Positions 35,499 to 43,410 of a stretch of 64,000 nt of DNA are shown piece after piece; position 1 is the first letter of the stretch; every line of letters starts with the position of its first letter. The stretch covers positions 105,970 to 169,969 of the forward strand of contig CANCXL010000001.1 in the NCBI GenBank assembly GCA_947381905.1, written 5' to 3'. The translations under genes and the position numbers were made by a program. The notes below the pieces were generated by a model. The model made no database searches. It saw nothing but the letters and a program-made list of their open reading frames with translations, and was not told where the DNA came from. The stretch is from an uncultured Clostridiaceae bacterium. GTDB taxonomy: Bacteria; Bacillota; Clostridia; TANB77; CAG-465.

Positions 35499-35532
35499 AG
35501 TCACTAAAGATATATATTTTTTAGTGACTTTT
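35499..35532 (+). terminator. Second, tandem terminator
   Basis: 10-bp perfect arms AGTCACTAAA (35499-35508) and complement (35520-35529), then T-rich. Confidence 0.75.
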
Positions 35533-35571
35533 GTCATCGCGAAATGTTACATGAAATACGAGATAAAAACA

Positions 35572-35618
35572 TTACCACCTTTTAATAATTCTATGTTATA
35601 TATAGAGTGGGGTGGTAA
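35572..35618 (+). promoter_or_regulatory. RBS-sequestering hairpin candidate
   Basis: TTACCACC (35572-35579) is perfectly complementary to GGTGGTAA (35611-35618), which is the Shine-Dalgarno region of the gene at 35622. Pairing would hide the ribosome binding site. Confidence 0.5.
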
Positions 35619-35621
35619 ATA

Positions 35622-36644
35622 ATGAAAGAAAATATTGAAGATTACAGAAGAGATGGATTAATTAATTTAGACGAGTATTTAAAAAATAATCCATCAAATT
35701 TTACATATCCATATTATATTAATGGATATGATGAAAACAATTTTTGGACAAGAGTCGCAAAAGAGGATGAAGAAAAATTTATATATGTTAAACCAAGAAA
35801 TGGTGAGTATAAAGACATGCAATTTAATGTTTATTCTGAACTTGTATATGAAGAACTACTAAAACAAGTTGGAATAAAATGTGTATCTTTTGATATAGCA
35901 CAATATGATGGATGCTATACTACAATTTCTGAAAATATGTTAGATTCTTATCCACAAAATGAATTTATTATTAATAGTACAGAACTATTAGAAAGTAGAA
36001 AATATCCTAGTATGGTAAACGAATATGACATTGAAGACTTATATGACGCTATAGATGAATATTGCAGATGTGAATATATAGGAAATGATGTATCTAAGAA
36101 ATGTATTAGAGACATTCAAAAAACATTAGTTGCAGATATATTTGCTTTATCTACAGATAGAGATGTTAAAGACTATGATTTTATTGCTGGTATAGACTAT
36201 GATGGTGCCGAAGTGCTAGAACTTGCGCCACTTTGTCATAATACATATGCTTTAGGATCTAATTTTACAGATGATGAAATATATGAGATGCTAGATAATG
36301 AGGATATGCTTGCAGATAGACTGGACTATTGTCATTTTGATGCTGGAGTTCCAGAATATAAAAGAGACTATAATAATCCATATTGGGAAGATACATTATA
36401 TTACTTGATGGATGAAGATGAAGAAAATTATAGGTTTGCCAAAGAGTGTGCATATAGTATGGATATAGAAAAAGCAATATATAATGTTGAAAATAAAATA
36501 AACGCCAAAATTCCATCTACATATAAGTTGTTTATGGATGAGGTGTTTAAAAATAGACTTCAAAGAATATGTGAATGTATAGGTCTGGATTATTATAAGG
36601 TTATAGATAGTAAAGAATTGGAACAAGAAATGGAGGAGATATAA
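35622..36644 (+). CDS. HipA/CtkA-like kinase-fold protein with altered catalytic residues
   Basis: 340 residues, soluble. FIYVKPR (Lys57), YSELVYEEL (Glu73), DRDVKD (179-184) and LAPLCHN (201-207) line up with the HipA kinase elements: P-loop/Lys region, GNHDAHAKN catalytic loop and LTPAYD metal site. The catalytic Asp and following Lys are kept, but the metal-binding Asn is Asp and the final Asp is His, so activity is doubtful. Its start codon is preceded by GGGGTGG in a hairpin. It overlaps the next gene by 1 nt. HipA assignment is motif-based and tentative. Confidence 0.5.
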   Translation: MKENIEDYRRDGLINLDEYLKNNPSNFTYPYYINGYDENNFWTRVAKEDEEKFIYVKPRNGEYKDMQFNVYSELVYEELLKQVGIKCVSFDIAQYDGCYTTISENMLDSYPQNEFIINSTELLESRKYPSMVNEYDIEDLYDAIDEYCRCEYIGNDVSKKCIRDIQKTLVADIFALSTDRDVKDYDFIAGIDYDGAEVLELAPLCHNTYALGSNFTDDEIYEMLDNEDMLADRLDYCHFDAGVPEYKRDYNNPYWEDTLYYLMDEDEENYRFAKECAYSMDIEKAIYNVENKINAKIPSTYKLFMDEVFKNRLQRICECIGLDYYKVIDSKELEQEMEEI

Positions 36645-36976
36645 TGAATATAAATGTTTTATGGAATGATGTAGAGGTTCTTAATATTGAAAAAGTAAAT
36701 GGACTATATATATCACATGTGTTTACAGAAAATTTAGTTAAAGCGCAAAAAACTGGATTTCCTATTTATTTTTTAAAGCAAATTTGTACAGTGTCAGATG
36801 AGTTACCAGCATTTGTAAGAAATAGAATATACAATATAAAGAATGTAAAAGAAAAGATTGCTAATAATATAGATTTATCTGAAGAGGAAATAGAAAAAAA
36901 TATTTATGAATATATAAATGCAACAGGATGTAGAAGACCTACAGATAAATTTAGTATAAAGATAACTGTAAAATAA
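36644..36976 (+). CDS. HipA N-terminal-domain-like small protein
   Basis: 110 residues. An NVLWNDVEVLNIEKVNGLY start, an FTENL...AQKTGFPIYFL middle and SDELPAFVRNRI resemble the N-terminal subdomain of HipA (ending lP-ff-nLlPeG), here as a separate polypeptide. ATG overlaps the stop of the kinase-like gene (TAATG), so production is coupled one to one. A HipB-like DNA-binding antitoxin is not present nearby. Tentative; could also be an unrelated small family. Confidence 0.45.
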   Translation: MNINVLWNDVEVLNIEKVNGLYISHVFTENLVKAQKTGFPIYFLKQICTVSDELPAFVRNRIYNIKNVKEKIANNIDLSEEEIEKNIYEYINATGCRRPTDKFSIKITVK

Positions 36977-36987
36977 AAGAAAAAATA

Positions 36988-37016
36988 TTGAATTTTAAAA
37001 AATATTATGTTATACT
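36988..37016 (+). promoter_or_regulatory. Promoter of T-box/valS operon
   Basis: TTGAAT (36988-36993), 17-nt spacer, TATACT (37011-37016). Confidence 0.85.
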
Positions 37017-37029
37017 TTAAACATATTGA

Positions 37030-37293
37030 TATAAAAGCAATGATCAAGAGGAGTAAAATAGAGGTTGCTTTAAGAGAGAAAGACTCATAGGCTGAAAGGT
37101 CTTTTAAGTAAACATGTTTGAAGGTAGCTTGGGAGCTGGTATAGTGAAGTTATAAAATGTGTAGTTATACCCCGTTACAGTCGGTAAATCTGGAATAAAG
37201 AGCATGTAAAATATAGCGTTTACATGAATTAAGGTGGTACCGCGAATCACAGTCATTCGTCCTTAAATATTAAGGATGGATGACTGTTTTTTT
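37030..37293 (+). promoter_or_regulatory. T-box leader, valine specifier
   Basis: Stem I start GCAATGATCAAGAGGAGTA, the universal T-box AAGGTGGTACCGCG (37231-37244) and a downstream terminator are all present. The specifier appears to be GTA (37139-37141) in the context GGTATAGTGAA, matching valine. Uncharged tRNA-Val should stabilise the antiterminator and turn on valS. Confidence 0.95.
37249..37293 (+). terminator. T-box expression-platform terminator
   Basis: Arms starting ACAGTCAT (37249-37266) and complement (37270-37287) with a 3-nt loop, then seven T. Confidence 0.93.
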
Positions 37294-37326
37294 ATGTTAT
37301 TTTAGATGAAAGGAGATAAAGAAATT

Positions 37327-37524
37327 ATGCTTAAGAGTTTTGGCTTGTTAGTAGCACTCGTCTGCTTGTTATTATCGATTATTATAGTTTTAAATGCAAG
37401 ATGGGTAATAAATTGCATTGATAGTAGTAAAGATTTAGAAAATAAAATGGTTGGAAGAATAAAGGTCGTCTCTACACTCGTGAGTATAGTATCTTTATAT
37501 GTAGTAACTATTTTAATAAAATAA
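37327..37524 (+). CDS. Small two-helix membrane protein in the valS operon
   Basis: 65 residues from ATG 37327 (AAAGGAG 11 nt upstream; the longer frame from 37306 includes that SD). Two hydrophobic segments (LLVALVCLLLSIIIVL and LVSIVSLYVVTILI) flank a charged loop with DLENKMVGRIK. It sits between the T-box and valS, 18 nt before the latter, so it should respond to valyl-tRNA charging. No family recognised. Confidence 0.7.
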   Translation: MLKSFGLLVALVCLLLSIIIVLNARWVINCIDSSKDLENKMVGRIKVVSTLVSIVSLYVVTILIK

Positions 37525-37542
37525 TGAAGGAGAGAGAAGAAA

Positions 37543-40164
37543 ATGGAAAATAATTTTAATTATTCTAAAAGAGAAGAAGAGATATATAATGATTGGGAAG
37601 AAAAAGGCTATTTTAAACCAAGTATGGATAAGACTAAAGAAAGCTATTGTATAATGATGCCACCTCCAAATGTAACAGGTAAGCTTCATATGGGACATGC
37701 ACTTGATGCGTCTATACAAGATTTTTTAATTAGATATAAAAGAATGCAAGGTTTTAACACTTTATGGGTTCCAGGAACAGACCATGCAGCTATTTCTACA
37801 GAGATGAAAGTTGTACAAAGCTTACGTGAAAAAGGAATTAAAAAATCTGATTTAACTCGTGAAGAATTTTTAGAAAAAGCATGGGATTGGACTAGACTTT
37901 ATGGTGGAACAATACAAAAACAACAAAGAAAAATGGGATGCTCTTGTGATTGGTCAAGAAGTCGTTTTACACTAGATGAAGGTCTTTCTAAAGCAGTTGA
38001 AACAGTATTTTTAAAACTTTATGATAAAGGATATATATATAAAGGCAAGAGAATGATAAACTGGTGCCCAAACTGTAAAACATCAATATCTGATGCAGAA
38101 GTTGAATATAAAGAAGAGGCATCACACATCTGGCATATTAAGTATCCAATTAAAGACTCAGACGAGTATTTAGTTGTTGCAACAACAAGACCAGAGACAA
38201 TGCTTGGAGACACAGGTGTTGCTGTAAATCCAAAAGATGATAGATTTAAACATTTAATTGGTAAAAAATGTATATTACCAATTATGAACAAAGAAATACC
38301 AATAATTGCAGATCCTTTTGTAGAAATGGAATTTGGAACAGGATGTGTTAAATTAACTCCTTGCCATGATCCTAATGATTATCAAGCAGGTATAAAAAAC
38401 AACTTAGAATTTGTTGAGGTATTTGATAGTAATTTAGTAATGAACGACTTAATTCCAGAAGTTGCTGGGATGAATGCATATGATGCAAGAAATGTTGTAG
38501 TAGATATGTTAAAAGAACAAGGATATCTATTAAAAATCGAAGACTATACACATAATGTTGCAAAATGTGAAAGATGTAAAACAACAATAGAGCCAACAAT
38601 TTCAGATCAATGGTTTGTAAAAATGGGTGAACTTGCAAAACCTGCAATAGAAGAAGTAAGAAATGGTAATATTAAATTTATACCAGCTAAATATGATAAA
38701 ACATATTTTAATTGGATGGAGAATTTACAAGATTGGTGTATATCTCGTCAACTTTATTGGGGACATAGAATACCAGCATATTATTGTGACGAGTGTGGAC
38801 AAATTCATGTTTCAAGCGAAGCACCAGAAAAATGTAGTAAATGTGGATGTGAGCATTTGACACAAGATCCAGATACTTTGGACACATGGTTTAGTTCTGC
38901 ACTATGGCCATTTTCAACTTTAGGTTGGCCAGAAGAAACAGAAGATTTGAAGACATTCTATCCAACAAATACATTAGTAACAGGATATGAAATTATATCA
39001 TTGTGGGTATCTAGAATGATATTCTCAGGTCTTGAATATGTTGGAAAGAAACCATTTTCAGATGTTATTATACATGGTATGGTAAGAGATGATCAAGGAA
39101 GAAAAATGAGTAAAACACTTGGAAATGGTGTTGATCCACTAGATGTTATAGAAAAATATGGTACAGATGCTTTAAGATTTTCACTTATACTTGGAATAAC
39201 TTTTGGAAATGATATAAGATATATACCAGCAAAAGTTGAGCAAGGCGCAAATTTTGAAAATAAGCTATGGAATGCATCAAAATTTGTAATTATGCATCTA
39301 GAGAAATATACTGGTAAATATGACTTAAATAAGCTTACATCAGAGGACAAATGGATACTTTCTAAAGTAAATAGACTTGCTAAAGAAATGGCTACAAATA
39401 TAGATAATTATGATTTAGGTGTAGCAACACAAAGGATTTATGATTTTATATGGAATGAGTTTTGTGATTGGTATATTGAGCTTGTTAAGACTCGTCTATA
39501 TGATGATAAATGTTCAACTTCACAAGAGGCAATGTTTACATTAAAAACTGTACTAGAATATAGTTTAAAGATGCTTCATCCAATTATGCCTTTTGTTACA
39601 GAAGAAATTTATACAACTCTAAATTCAAATAGCGAAAGTATAATGGTTTCTAGTTGGCCACAATATAAAGAAGAATTTAATTTTGAAAAAGATGAAAATG
39701 ACATTGAAATGCTAAAATCTATAATCACAGAGATAAGAAATATACGTAATAATATGAATGTTCATCCATCTAAAAAATCTAAATTAATATTTGTTACTCA
39801 AAAATATGACAAATTATTAGAAGATAGTAGAGCATTTATGGAAAGACTAGGATATGCTAACGAAATAGCAATACAAAAAGACAAAGATACAATTCCAGCA
39901 AATGCTATGTCAATTATGCAAAAAGATTTAGAATTATATATTCCTTTTGAGGACTTAGTAGACATTGAAGCTGAAATAGAAAGATTAAACAAAGAAAAAG
40001 ACACTGCAATGTCTGAACTTTCAAGAGCACAAGGTATGCTTTCTAATGAAAAATTTGTAAGTAAAGCTCCAGAAAAATTAATAGAGGCAGAAAAGGAAAA
40101 AGTTCAAAAATACACAGAAGTTATTGAAAAAATTGACAGCAGATTAAAAGAATTAAAAAAATAG
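37543..40164 (+). CDS. valS: Valyl-tRNA synthetase
   Basis: 873 residues. HIGH motif PPPNVTGKLHMGHALD near residue 45, editing domain with TTRPETMLGDT, two CxxC zinc-type pairs (CPNCKT and CDECG...CSKCG), KMSKS as KMSKTLGN near 526, anticodon-binding domain, and the C-terminal ValS arm coiled coil. Charges tRNA-Val. Preceded by a valine T-box, which independently supports the call. AAGGAG SD. Confidence 0.98.
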   Translation: MENNFNYSKREEEIYNDWEEKGYFKPSMDKTKESYCIMMPPPNVTGKLHMGHALDASIQDFLIRYKRMQGFNTLWVPGTDHAAISTEMKVVQSLREKGIKKSDLTREEFLEKAWDWTRLYGGTIQKQQRKMGCSCDWSRSRFTLDEGLSKAVETVFLKLYDKGYIYKGKRMINWCPNCKTSISDAEVEYKEEASHIWHIKYPIKDSDEYLVVATTRPETMLGDTGVAVNPKDDRFKHLIGKKCILPIMNKEIPIIADPFVEMEFGTGCVKLTPCHDPNDYQAGIKNNLEFVEVFDSNLVMNDLIPEVAGMNAYDARNVVVDMLKEQGYLLKIEDYTHNVAKCERCKTTIEPTISDQWFVKMGELAKPAIEEVRNGNIKFIPAKYDKTYFNWMENLQDWCISRQLYWGHRIPAYYCDECGQIHVSSEAPEKCSKCGCEHLTQDPDTLDTWFSSALWPFSTLGWPEETEDLKTFYPTNTLVTGYEIISLWVSRMIFSGLEYVGKKPFSDVIIHGMVRDDQGRKMSKTLGNGVDPLDVIEKYGTDALRFSLILGITFGNDIRYIPAKVEQGANFENKLWNASKFVIMHLEKYTGKYDLNKLTSEDKWILSKVNRLAKEMATNIDNYDLGVATQRIYDFIWNEFCDWYIELVKTRLYDDKCSTSQEAMFTLKTVLEYSLKMLHPIMPFVTEEIYTTLNSNSESIMVSSWPQYKEEFNFEKDENDIEMLKSIITEIRNIRNNMNVHPSKKSKLIFVTQKYDKLLEDSRAFMERLGYANEIAIQKDKDTIPANAMSIMQKDLELYIPFEDLVDIEAEIERLNKEKDTAMSELSRAQGMLSNEKFVSKAPEKLIEAEKEKVQKYTEVIEKIDSRLKELKK

Positions 40165-40170
40165 TGATAT

Positions 40171-40200
40171 AAAAGATGGTGTTATGCCATCTTTTGTTTT
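40171..40200 (+). terminator. Terminator of valS operon
   Basis: 9-bp arms AAAAGATGG (40171-40179) and complement (40187-40195), T-rich tail. Confidence 0.88.
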
Positions 40201-40206
40201 CTTCAA

Positions 40207-40235
40207 TTGACTACATAATTTAGATATGGTATAAT
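40207..40235 (+). promoter_or_regulatory. Promoter of secreted Ig-like protein
   Basis: TTGACT (40207-40212), 17-nt spacer, TATAAT (40230-40235). Confidence 0.88.
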
Positions 40236-40263
40236 TTAAATTATAATAAGGAGACAATAATTT

Positions 40264-41181
40264 ATGAAAAATAAAATAATATATATATGTATGATTTTTG
40301 TTATGATAGTAACATTTACATGCACTAATTTAGTTATTGCTGCATCTAAACCAAGAGTTGCAGTTGGAGGACCAAGTTCTGGAACTGCAGAGGTTGGTGG
40401 AACTATAAGGTATACTGTAAATATATATAACAATGCTACAAGTATAAATCTTAATTCTGGTAGTATTACAGTACATAATGCATCTGCAAATGTTAGCGTT
40501 GAAGGCTCTGGAAATACATCTAGAACAATTGTACTTTCAAATATTCAGGGAAGTGTTGGAAGTTCAGTATTTATAACAGTAGCAGCTGGAGTTGCAACTA
40601 ATGAGAAGGGCTCATCTCTTGCAACACCACAATCTACTTCATTTACGATTGTTGCAACTACTCCTTCAAATCCACCACCACCAGGTAATAATCAAAATAA
40701 TAATAATAGTGGTAATAATGGAAATAACGGTGGAGGCAATACCTTACCACCAAATAGTGGAAACAATAATAGGCCACAAGATAAACCAGAAGAGAAGAAA
40801 GATGAAACTGCTCCTACTATGGAGATTGGAAGCTTAAGTAAAAAGAGTGTAAAAATTGGAGAAGATATTTCTTTTGAAGTACAATATAAAGATGAAACTG
40901 AAATGGGAGAGATTACTCTAAATAAAAATGATATTACTCTTTATGGATTTAAAGCAGATATAAAAGTATCTGGTGATGGAAATAAGAGAGTGGTAACATT
41001 ATCTAATATTCAAGGAAATTTAGGCGGATTAAAGTATATAAAGATAGGTACTAAAACAGCAAAGGATAAAGCAGGAAACCAAGTTAAAGAAGATGGTAAG
41101 ACAGAAATGTTTAAAGTTGTAGATAATAGCACCAAAAATAAACCAGACGATTGGATAGAAAATCCAAATACAGGAAGATAA
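40264..41181 (+). CDS. Secreted protein with two Ig-like repeats
   Basis: 305 residues. Signal peptide MKNKIIYICMIFVMIVTFTC...VIAAS, likely cleaved after Ala near 27. Two beta-sandwich repeats (about 30-135 and 185-285) share the pattern G(S/D)GN..R.(I/V).LSNIQG followed by an A-K-A-(G/N)-x-K/S segment, joined by a Pro/Asn/Gly-rich linker. No membrane anchor; the C-terminal PNTGR has no hydrophobic tail, so it is not a sortase signal. Probably an exported surface or matrix protein. AAGGAG SD; own promoter and terminator. Confidence 0.75.
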   Translation: MKNKIIYICMIFVMIVTFTCTNLVIAASKPRVAVGGPSSGTAEVGGTIRYTVNIYNNATSINLNSGSITVHNASANVSVEGSGNTSRTIVLSNIQGSVGSSVFITVAAGVATNEKGSSLATPQSTSFTIVATTPSNPPPPGNNQNNNNSGNNGNNGGGNTLPPNSGNNNRPQDKPEEKKDETAPTMEIGSLSKKSVKIGEDISFEVQYKDETEMGEITLNKNDITLYGFKADIKVSGDGNKRVVTLSNIQGNLGGLKYIKIGTKTAKDKAGNQVKEDGKTEMFKVVDNSTKNKPDDWIENPNTGR

Positions 41182-41189
41182 TATTAACC

Positions 41190-41219
41190 AGTTGATAGTG
41201 AAAACTATCAACTTTTTTG
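41190..41219 (+). terminator. Terminator of Ig-like protein gene
   Basis: Perfect 10-bp arms (41190-41199 and 41204-41213) with GAAA loop, then six T. Confidence 0.95.
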
Positions 41220-41249
41220 TTTATTTTTTGCATAATATTATGTAAAATG

Positions 41250-41278
41250 TTGAATTTTACATAAAACAATGATATAAT
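41250..41278 (+). promoter_or_regulatory. Upstream promoter P1 of protein C
   Basis: TTGAAT (41250-41255), spacer beginning TTTACATAAAA, TATAAT (41273-41278). Confidence 0.85.
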
Positions 41279-41364
41279 AATAGTACCAAATATTTATATT
41301 GTCCCTTTTTGTGTAAGGCAATTGTGAATTCTTATTGTAGCTTAGGTTATATAGATGAAACAAC

Positions 41365-41393
41365 TTGAATTTTACATAAAATTGTGGTATAAT
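41365..41393 (+). promoter_or_regulatory. Downstream promoter P2 of protein C
   Basis: TTGAAT (41365-41370), spacer beginning TTTACATAAAA, TATAAT (41388-41393). Near copy of P1, 115 nt downstream of it. Confidence 0.88.
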
Positions 41394-41447
41394 ATAAGTA
41401 TCATAAAGTGTTTAGTATTTAATACTAATGTATTAAGTGAATTTATT

Positions 41448-41491
41448 AAAAAATCTTAGATGCTGACTATATTTATATAGTGAGATTTTTT
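41448..41491 (+). terminator. Leader terminator (attenuator candidate) before protein C
   Basis: Outer arms AAAAAATCT / AGATTTTTT (41448-41456, 41483-41491) and inner arms ACTATA / TATAGT. It lies between P2 and the start codon, so transcription must read through it. Confidence 0.65.
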
Positions 41492-41590
41492 GTATTTACT
41501 GTACATGTGAATTTATATACTTTTCTGCTGATTGGTCGTCTGTTCGTACGTTAACGAATAATAAATAATAGAAAAGAAGGAGAATGTGAA

Positions 41591-42856
41591 ATGAATTTAA
41601 TTTCAAAAATCAAAAAATCTTTGTTAGAGAACAAAGAAGTATCAATCGCTGCATTAGCAGCAGTATCTACTTGTGTAGGAAATATGGTATTAGGAGGAGA
41701 ATGCAAACTATTTGCAGCTAGTGTAATATTTGCTTTAATTGCAAACTTATTCCTATTTATCAAATGGACTAAACAAGAAGACTATACCGATAACGGTAGA
41801 AAGGTAGCAAAGTTTGCTAAATTCGTATTAGTTGCCATAGCTGTATTATTTGTAGCTTTTGGTTTTTACTGCAAAGCAACTAACCACAAACATTTTCAAC
41901 CAGAAGAAGCACAAACAATAACAACTGATGGTAATGAACCAGAAGGAAATGATCAAGAAGATCAAAACAACGATGAAAACAACAACGAAGGAAACACAAA
42001 TCAAGGTTCTAAACCTTACACTCCAGCTAAATGTCCTGAAGATGAGAAAATCTCAACAACTAAAACAATTACTGAAGAATCTAAAACTGAAACAAAAGTT
42101 ACAGTAGAAAATGAAGAACCAGTTAAAGTTGAAGTTGAAGATAACTCAAAAGAGGAAGAGATTACTCAAGAAGCAATCAAAAAAGCTGAAGAAAACAATA
42201 TTCCTGTAGTAGAAGGTGACGTTAAAGACGAAAATGGAAATTCTACTGGAGATAAAATTGTAGCTACAGAAGGTCATACATCTGGAACAGACTTAGATTT
42301 AAACACAAATAAAGATGAAGAACCAAAGAAAGTTACAAACAATGGAGACAGCAAAGTAGACGTTTCTCAAGCTAAACCAAGTCAAACAGTTAACAAAAAC
42401 GAAAATGTTGAATCAAATGAAACAGCATCTTCAGACGATAGACTAAACGAAATTTTTGGGGTAGAAGAAGATATCGTAACAGAAGAAAAAGTTGAAATTG
42501 AAACAACTCCAAACGATGTAACTGTTGTTGAACCAGAAACTAAGGAAGAACCAGTAATCGACAATGTTGCTACACAAGATGAAGTAAAAGAAGAAGTTGA
42601 AACAAAAGTTGAAGAAACTAAAAAAGCAGTTGAAGTTAAAGCAATTGATGGTTATGAAACTTACGTTAATTCTTCAGTACAATTCAAAATCAGTGGAGAC
42701 GTTGATTCAATCGATGGACTTGATGGTATTGATTACAGCTTCAGCAATGGAGTATTAACAATCAACACTGGTAGTGAAGCAACAACATTAAGTGTTGACG
42801 TAAACGGTGTAAACACAGTATCATTTGATGTAACAATCAATGGAATTGTAAAATAA
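41591..42856 (+). CDS. Membrane-anchored modular protein C (shared module family)
   Basis: 421 residues. Two hydrophobic hairpin segments (~18-58) and a third (~76-94) anchor it. The external part has an acidic Asn/Glu linker, a Thr/Lys/Val-rich stretch, the shared module (~182-233, VVEGDVKD..GNSTGDKIVATEG), VDVSQAKPS (256-264), SDDRLNEI (281-288) and a C-terminal beta-rich domain (~345-421). Codons such as AAC, ATC and GTT are visibly more frequent than in neighbours, which with two promoters suggests high expression. AAGGAGAATG SD. No known function. Confidence 0.72.
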   Translation: MNLISKIKKSLLENKEVSIAALAAVSTCVGNMVLGGECKLFAASVIFALIANLFLFIKWTKQEDYTDNGRKVAKFAKFVLVAIAVLFVAFGFYCKATNHKHFQPEEAQTITTDGNEPEGNDQEDQNNDENNNEGNTNQGSKPYTPAKCPEDEKISTTKTITEESKTETKVTVENEEPVKVEVEDNSKEEEITQEAIKKAEENNIPVVEGDVKDENGNSTGDKIVATEGHTSGTDLDLNTNKDEEPKKVTNNGDSKVDVSQAKPSQTVNKNENVESNETASSDDRLNEIFGVEEDIVTEEKVEIETTPNDVTVVEPETKEEPVIDNVATQDEVKEEVETKVEETKKAVEVKAIDGYETYVNSSVQFKISGDVDSIDGLDGIDYSFSNGVLTINTGSEATTLSVDVNGVNTVSFDVTINGIVK

Positions 42857-43049
42857 GTTTACGTATAATGCTAGAACGTTAATTAAATCTTTTTGATTGG
42901 ATAAGGCATACTTGATTGATTTGGTATTTTATCTTGAAGGTATTAAGACAAAGATAATCAATTAGTATAAATTACAGTACATGTAAAAAAATAAAGTGGT
43001 TTGATTTTATGATTAGTTAAAATTTTGTATCTTATGATATATAAATTAC

Positions 43050-43251
43050 TTTTCATGAAATAGTTTACATGGACAAAAAATTGGCTCGCATCAGGAACTC
43101 GCAATTTGAACTATGGGCAATATACTGATTCCGCATTAATTACTATACAATGAAACTTTAAACCAATGCAGATGAGTATTAGATTTGGTCCTGTATGCCA
43201 CAATCCTATTTAAAAAGAGAACACAAGTAATTTATGTGTTCTTATTTTTTT
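43050..43251 (+). ncRNA. Candidate structured non-coding RNA, about 200 nt
   Basis: No ORF. An extended -10 (TGATATATA, 43035-43043) could start it and a clear terminator ends it. Paired blocks include ATACT with AGTAT and GCATT with AATGC (43121-43190 region), and GGAC with GTCC further out, giving a long imperfect hairpin with internal loops reminiscent of 6S-type folds. The stretch 42857-43049 before it holds only AT-rich 3' sequence. Confidence 0.4.
43218..43251 (+). terminator. Terminator, plus strand
   Basis: 8-bp perfect arms AGAACACA (43218-43225) and complement (43235-43242), then a seven-T run. Confidence 0.88.
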
Positions 43252-43264
43252 GTCTTTTTAAGGT

Positions 43265-43292
43265 AAAAAAAGGCTATCCCCGAAGGGATAGC
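43265..43292 (-). terminator. UUCG-capped terminator, minus strand
   Basis: Minus strand 8-bp arms GCTATCCC / GGGATAGC closed by a TTCG tetraloop, then C and seven T. It ends the tRNA-like transcript. Confidence 0.93.
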
Positions 43293-43340
43293 TTGAAAAA
43301 AAATTATTAAAAAGGATTACTTTAATCCAAAGGATTAAAG

Positions 43341-43407
43341 CAAGTAGACCGGATTCGAACCGATACACCGTCTATGACGAGCTCTTCCTAGTTGAGCTTA
43401 CTACAAC
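43341..43407 (-). other. tRNA-like element (degenerate or non-canonical)
   Basis: Minus strand. D arm AGCTC/GAGCT and T arm ATCGG-TTCGAAT-CCGGT are intact and GTAG/CTAC forms four acceptor pairs, but the three terminal acceptor pairs are mismatched, no CCA is encoded, and only 15 nt lie between D and T arms (about 22 needed), leaving CGTC/GACG around three bases instead of an anticodon loop. It is not a working tRNA, yet a consensus promoter ends 3-8 nt upstream and a hairpin plus a strong terminator follow. Confidence 0.6.
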
Positions 43408-43410
43408 ATA

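Noticed and set aside
36265-36626. Antisense ORFs within the HipA-like gene
   Set aside because: Hydrophobic His/Tyr/Phe-rich translations typical of reversed AT-rich coding DNA; no SD.
35622-36976. Complete HipBA toxin-antitoxin system
   Set aside because: No HipB-like helix-turn-helix gene is next to the pair and two catalytic residues differ, so only HipA-like is claimed.
41160-41181. Sortase signal in the secreted Ig-like protein
   Set aside because: PNTGR ends the protein without hydrophobic segment or basic tail, so it cannot be a functional LPxTG signal.
43341-43407. Functional tRNA on the minus strand
   Set aside because: Only 15 nt between D and T arms, three mismatched terminal acceptor pairs and no CCA, unlike the intact CCA-encoding tRNA-Pro.
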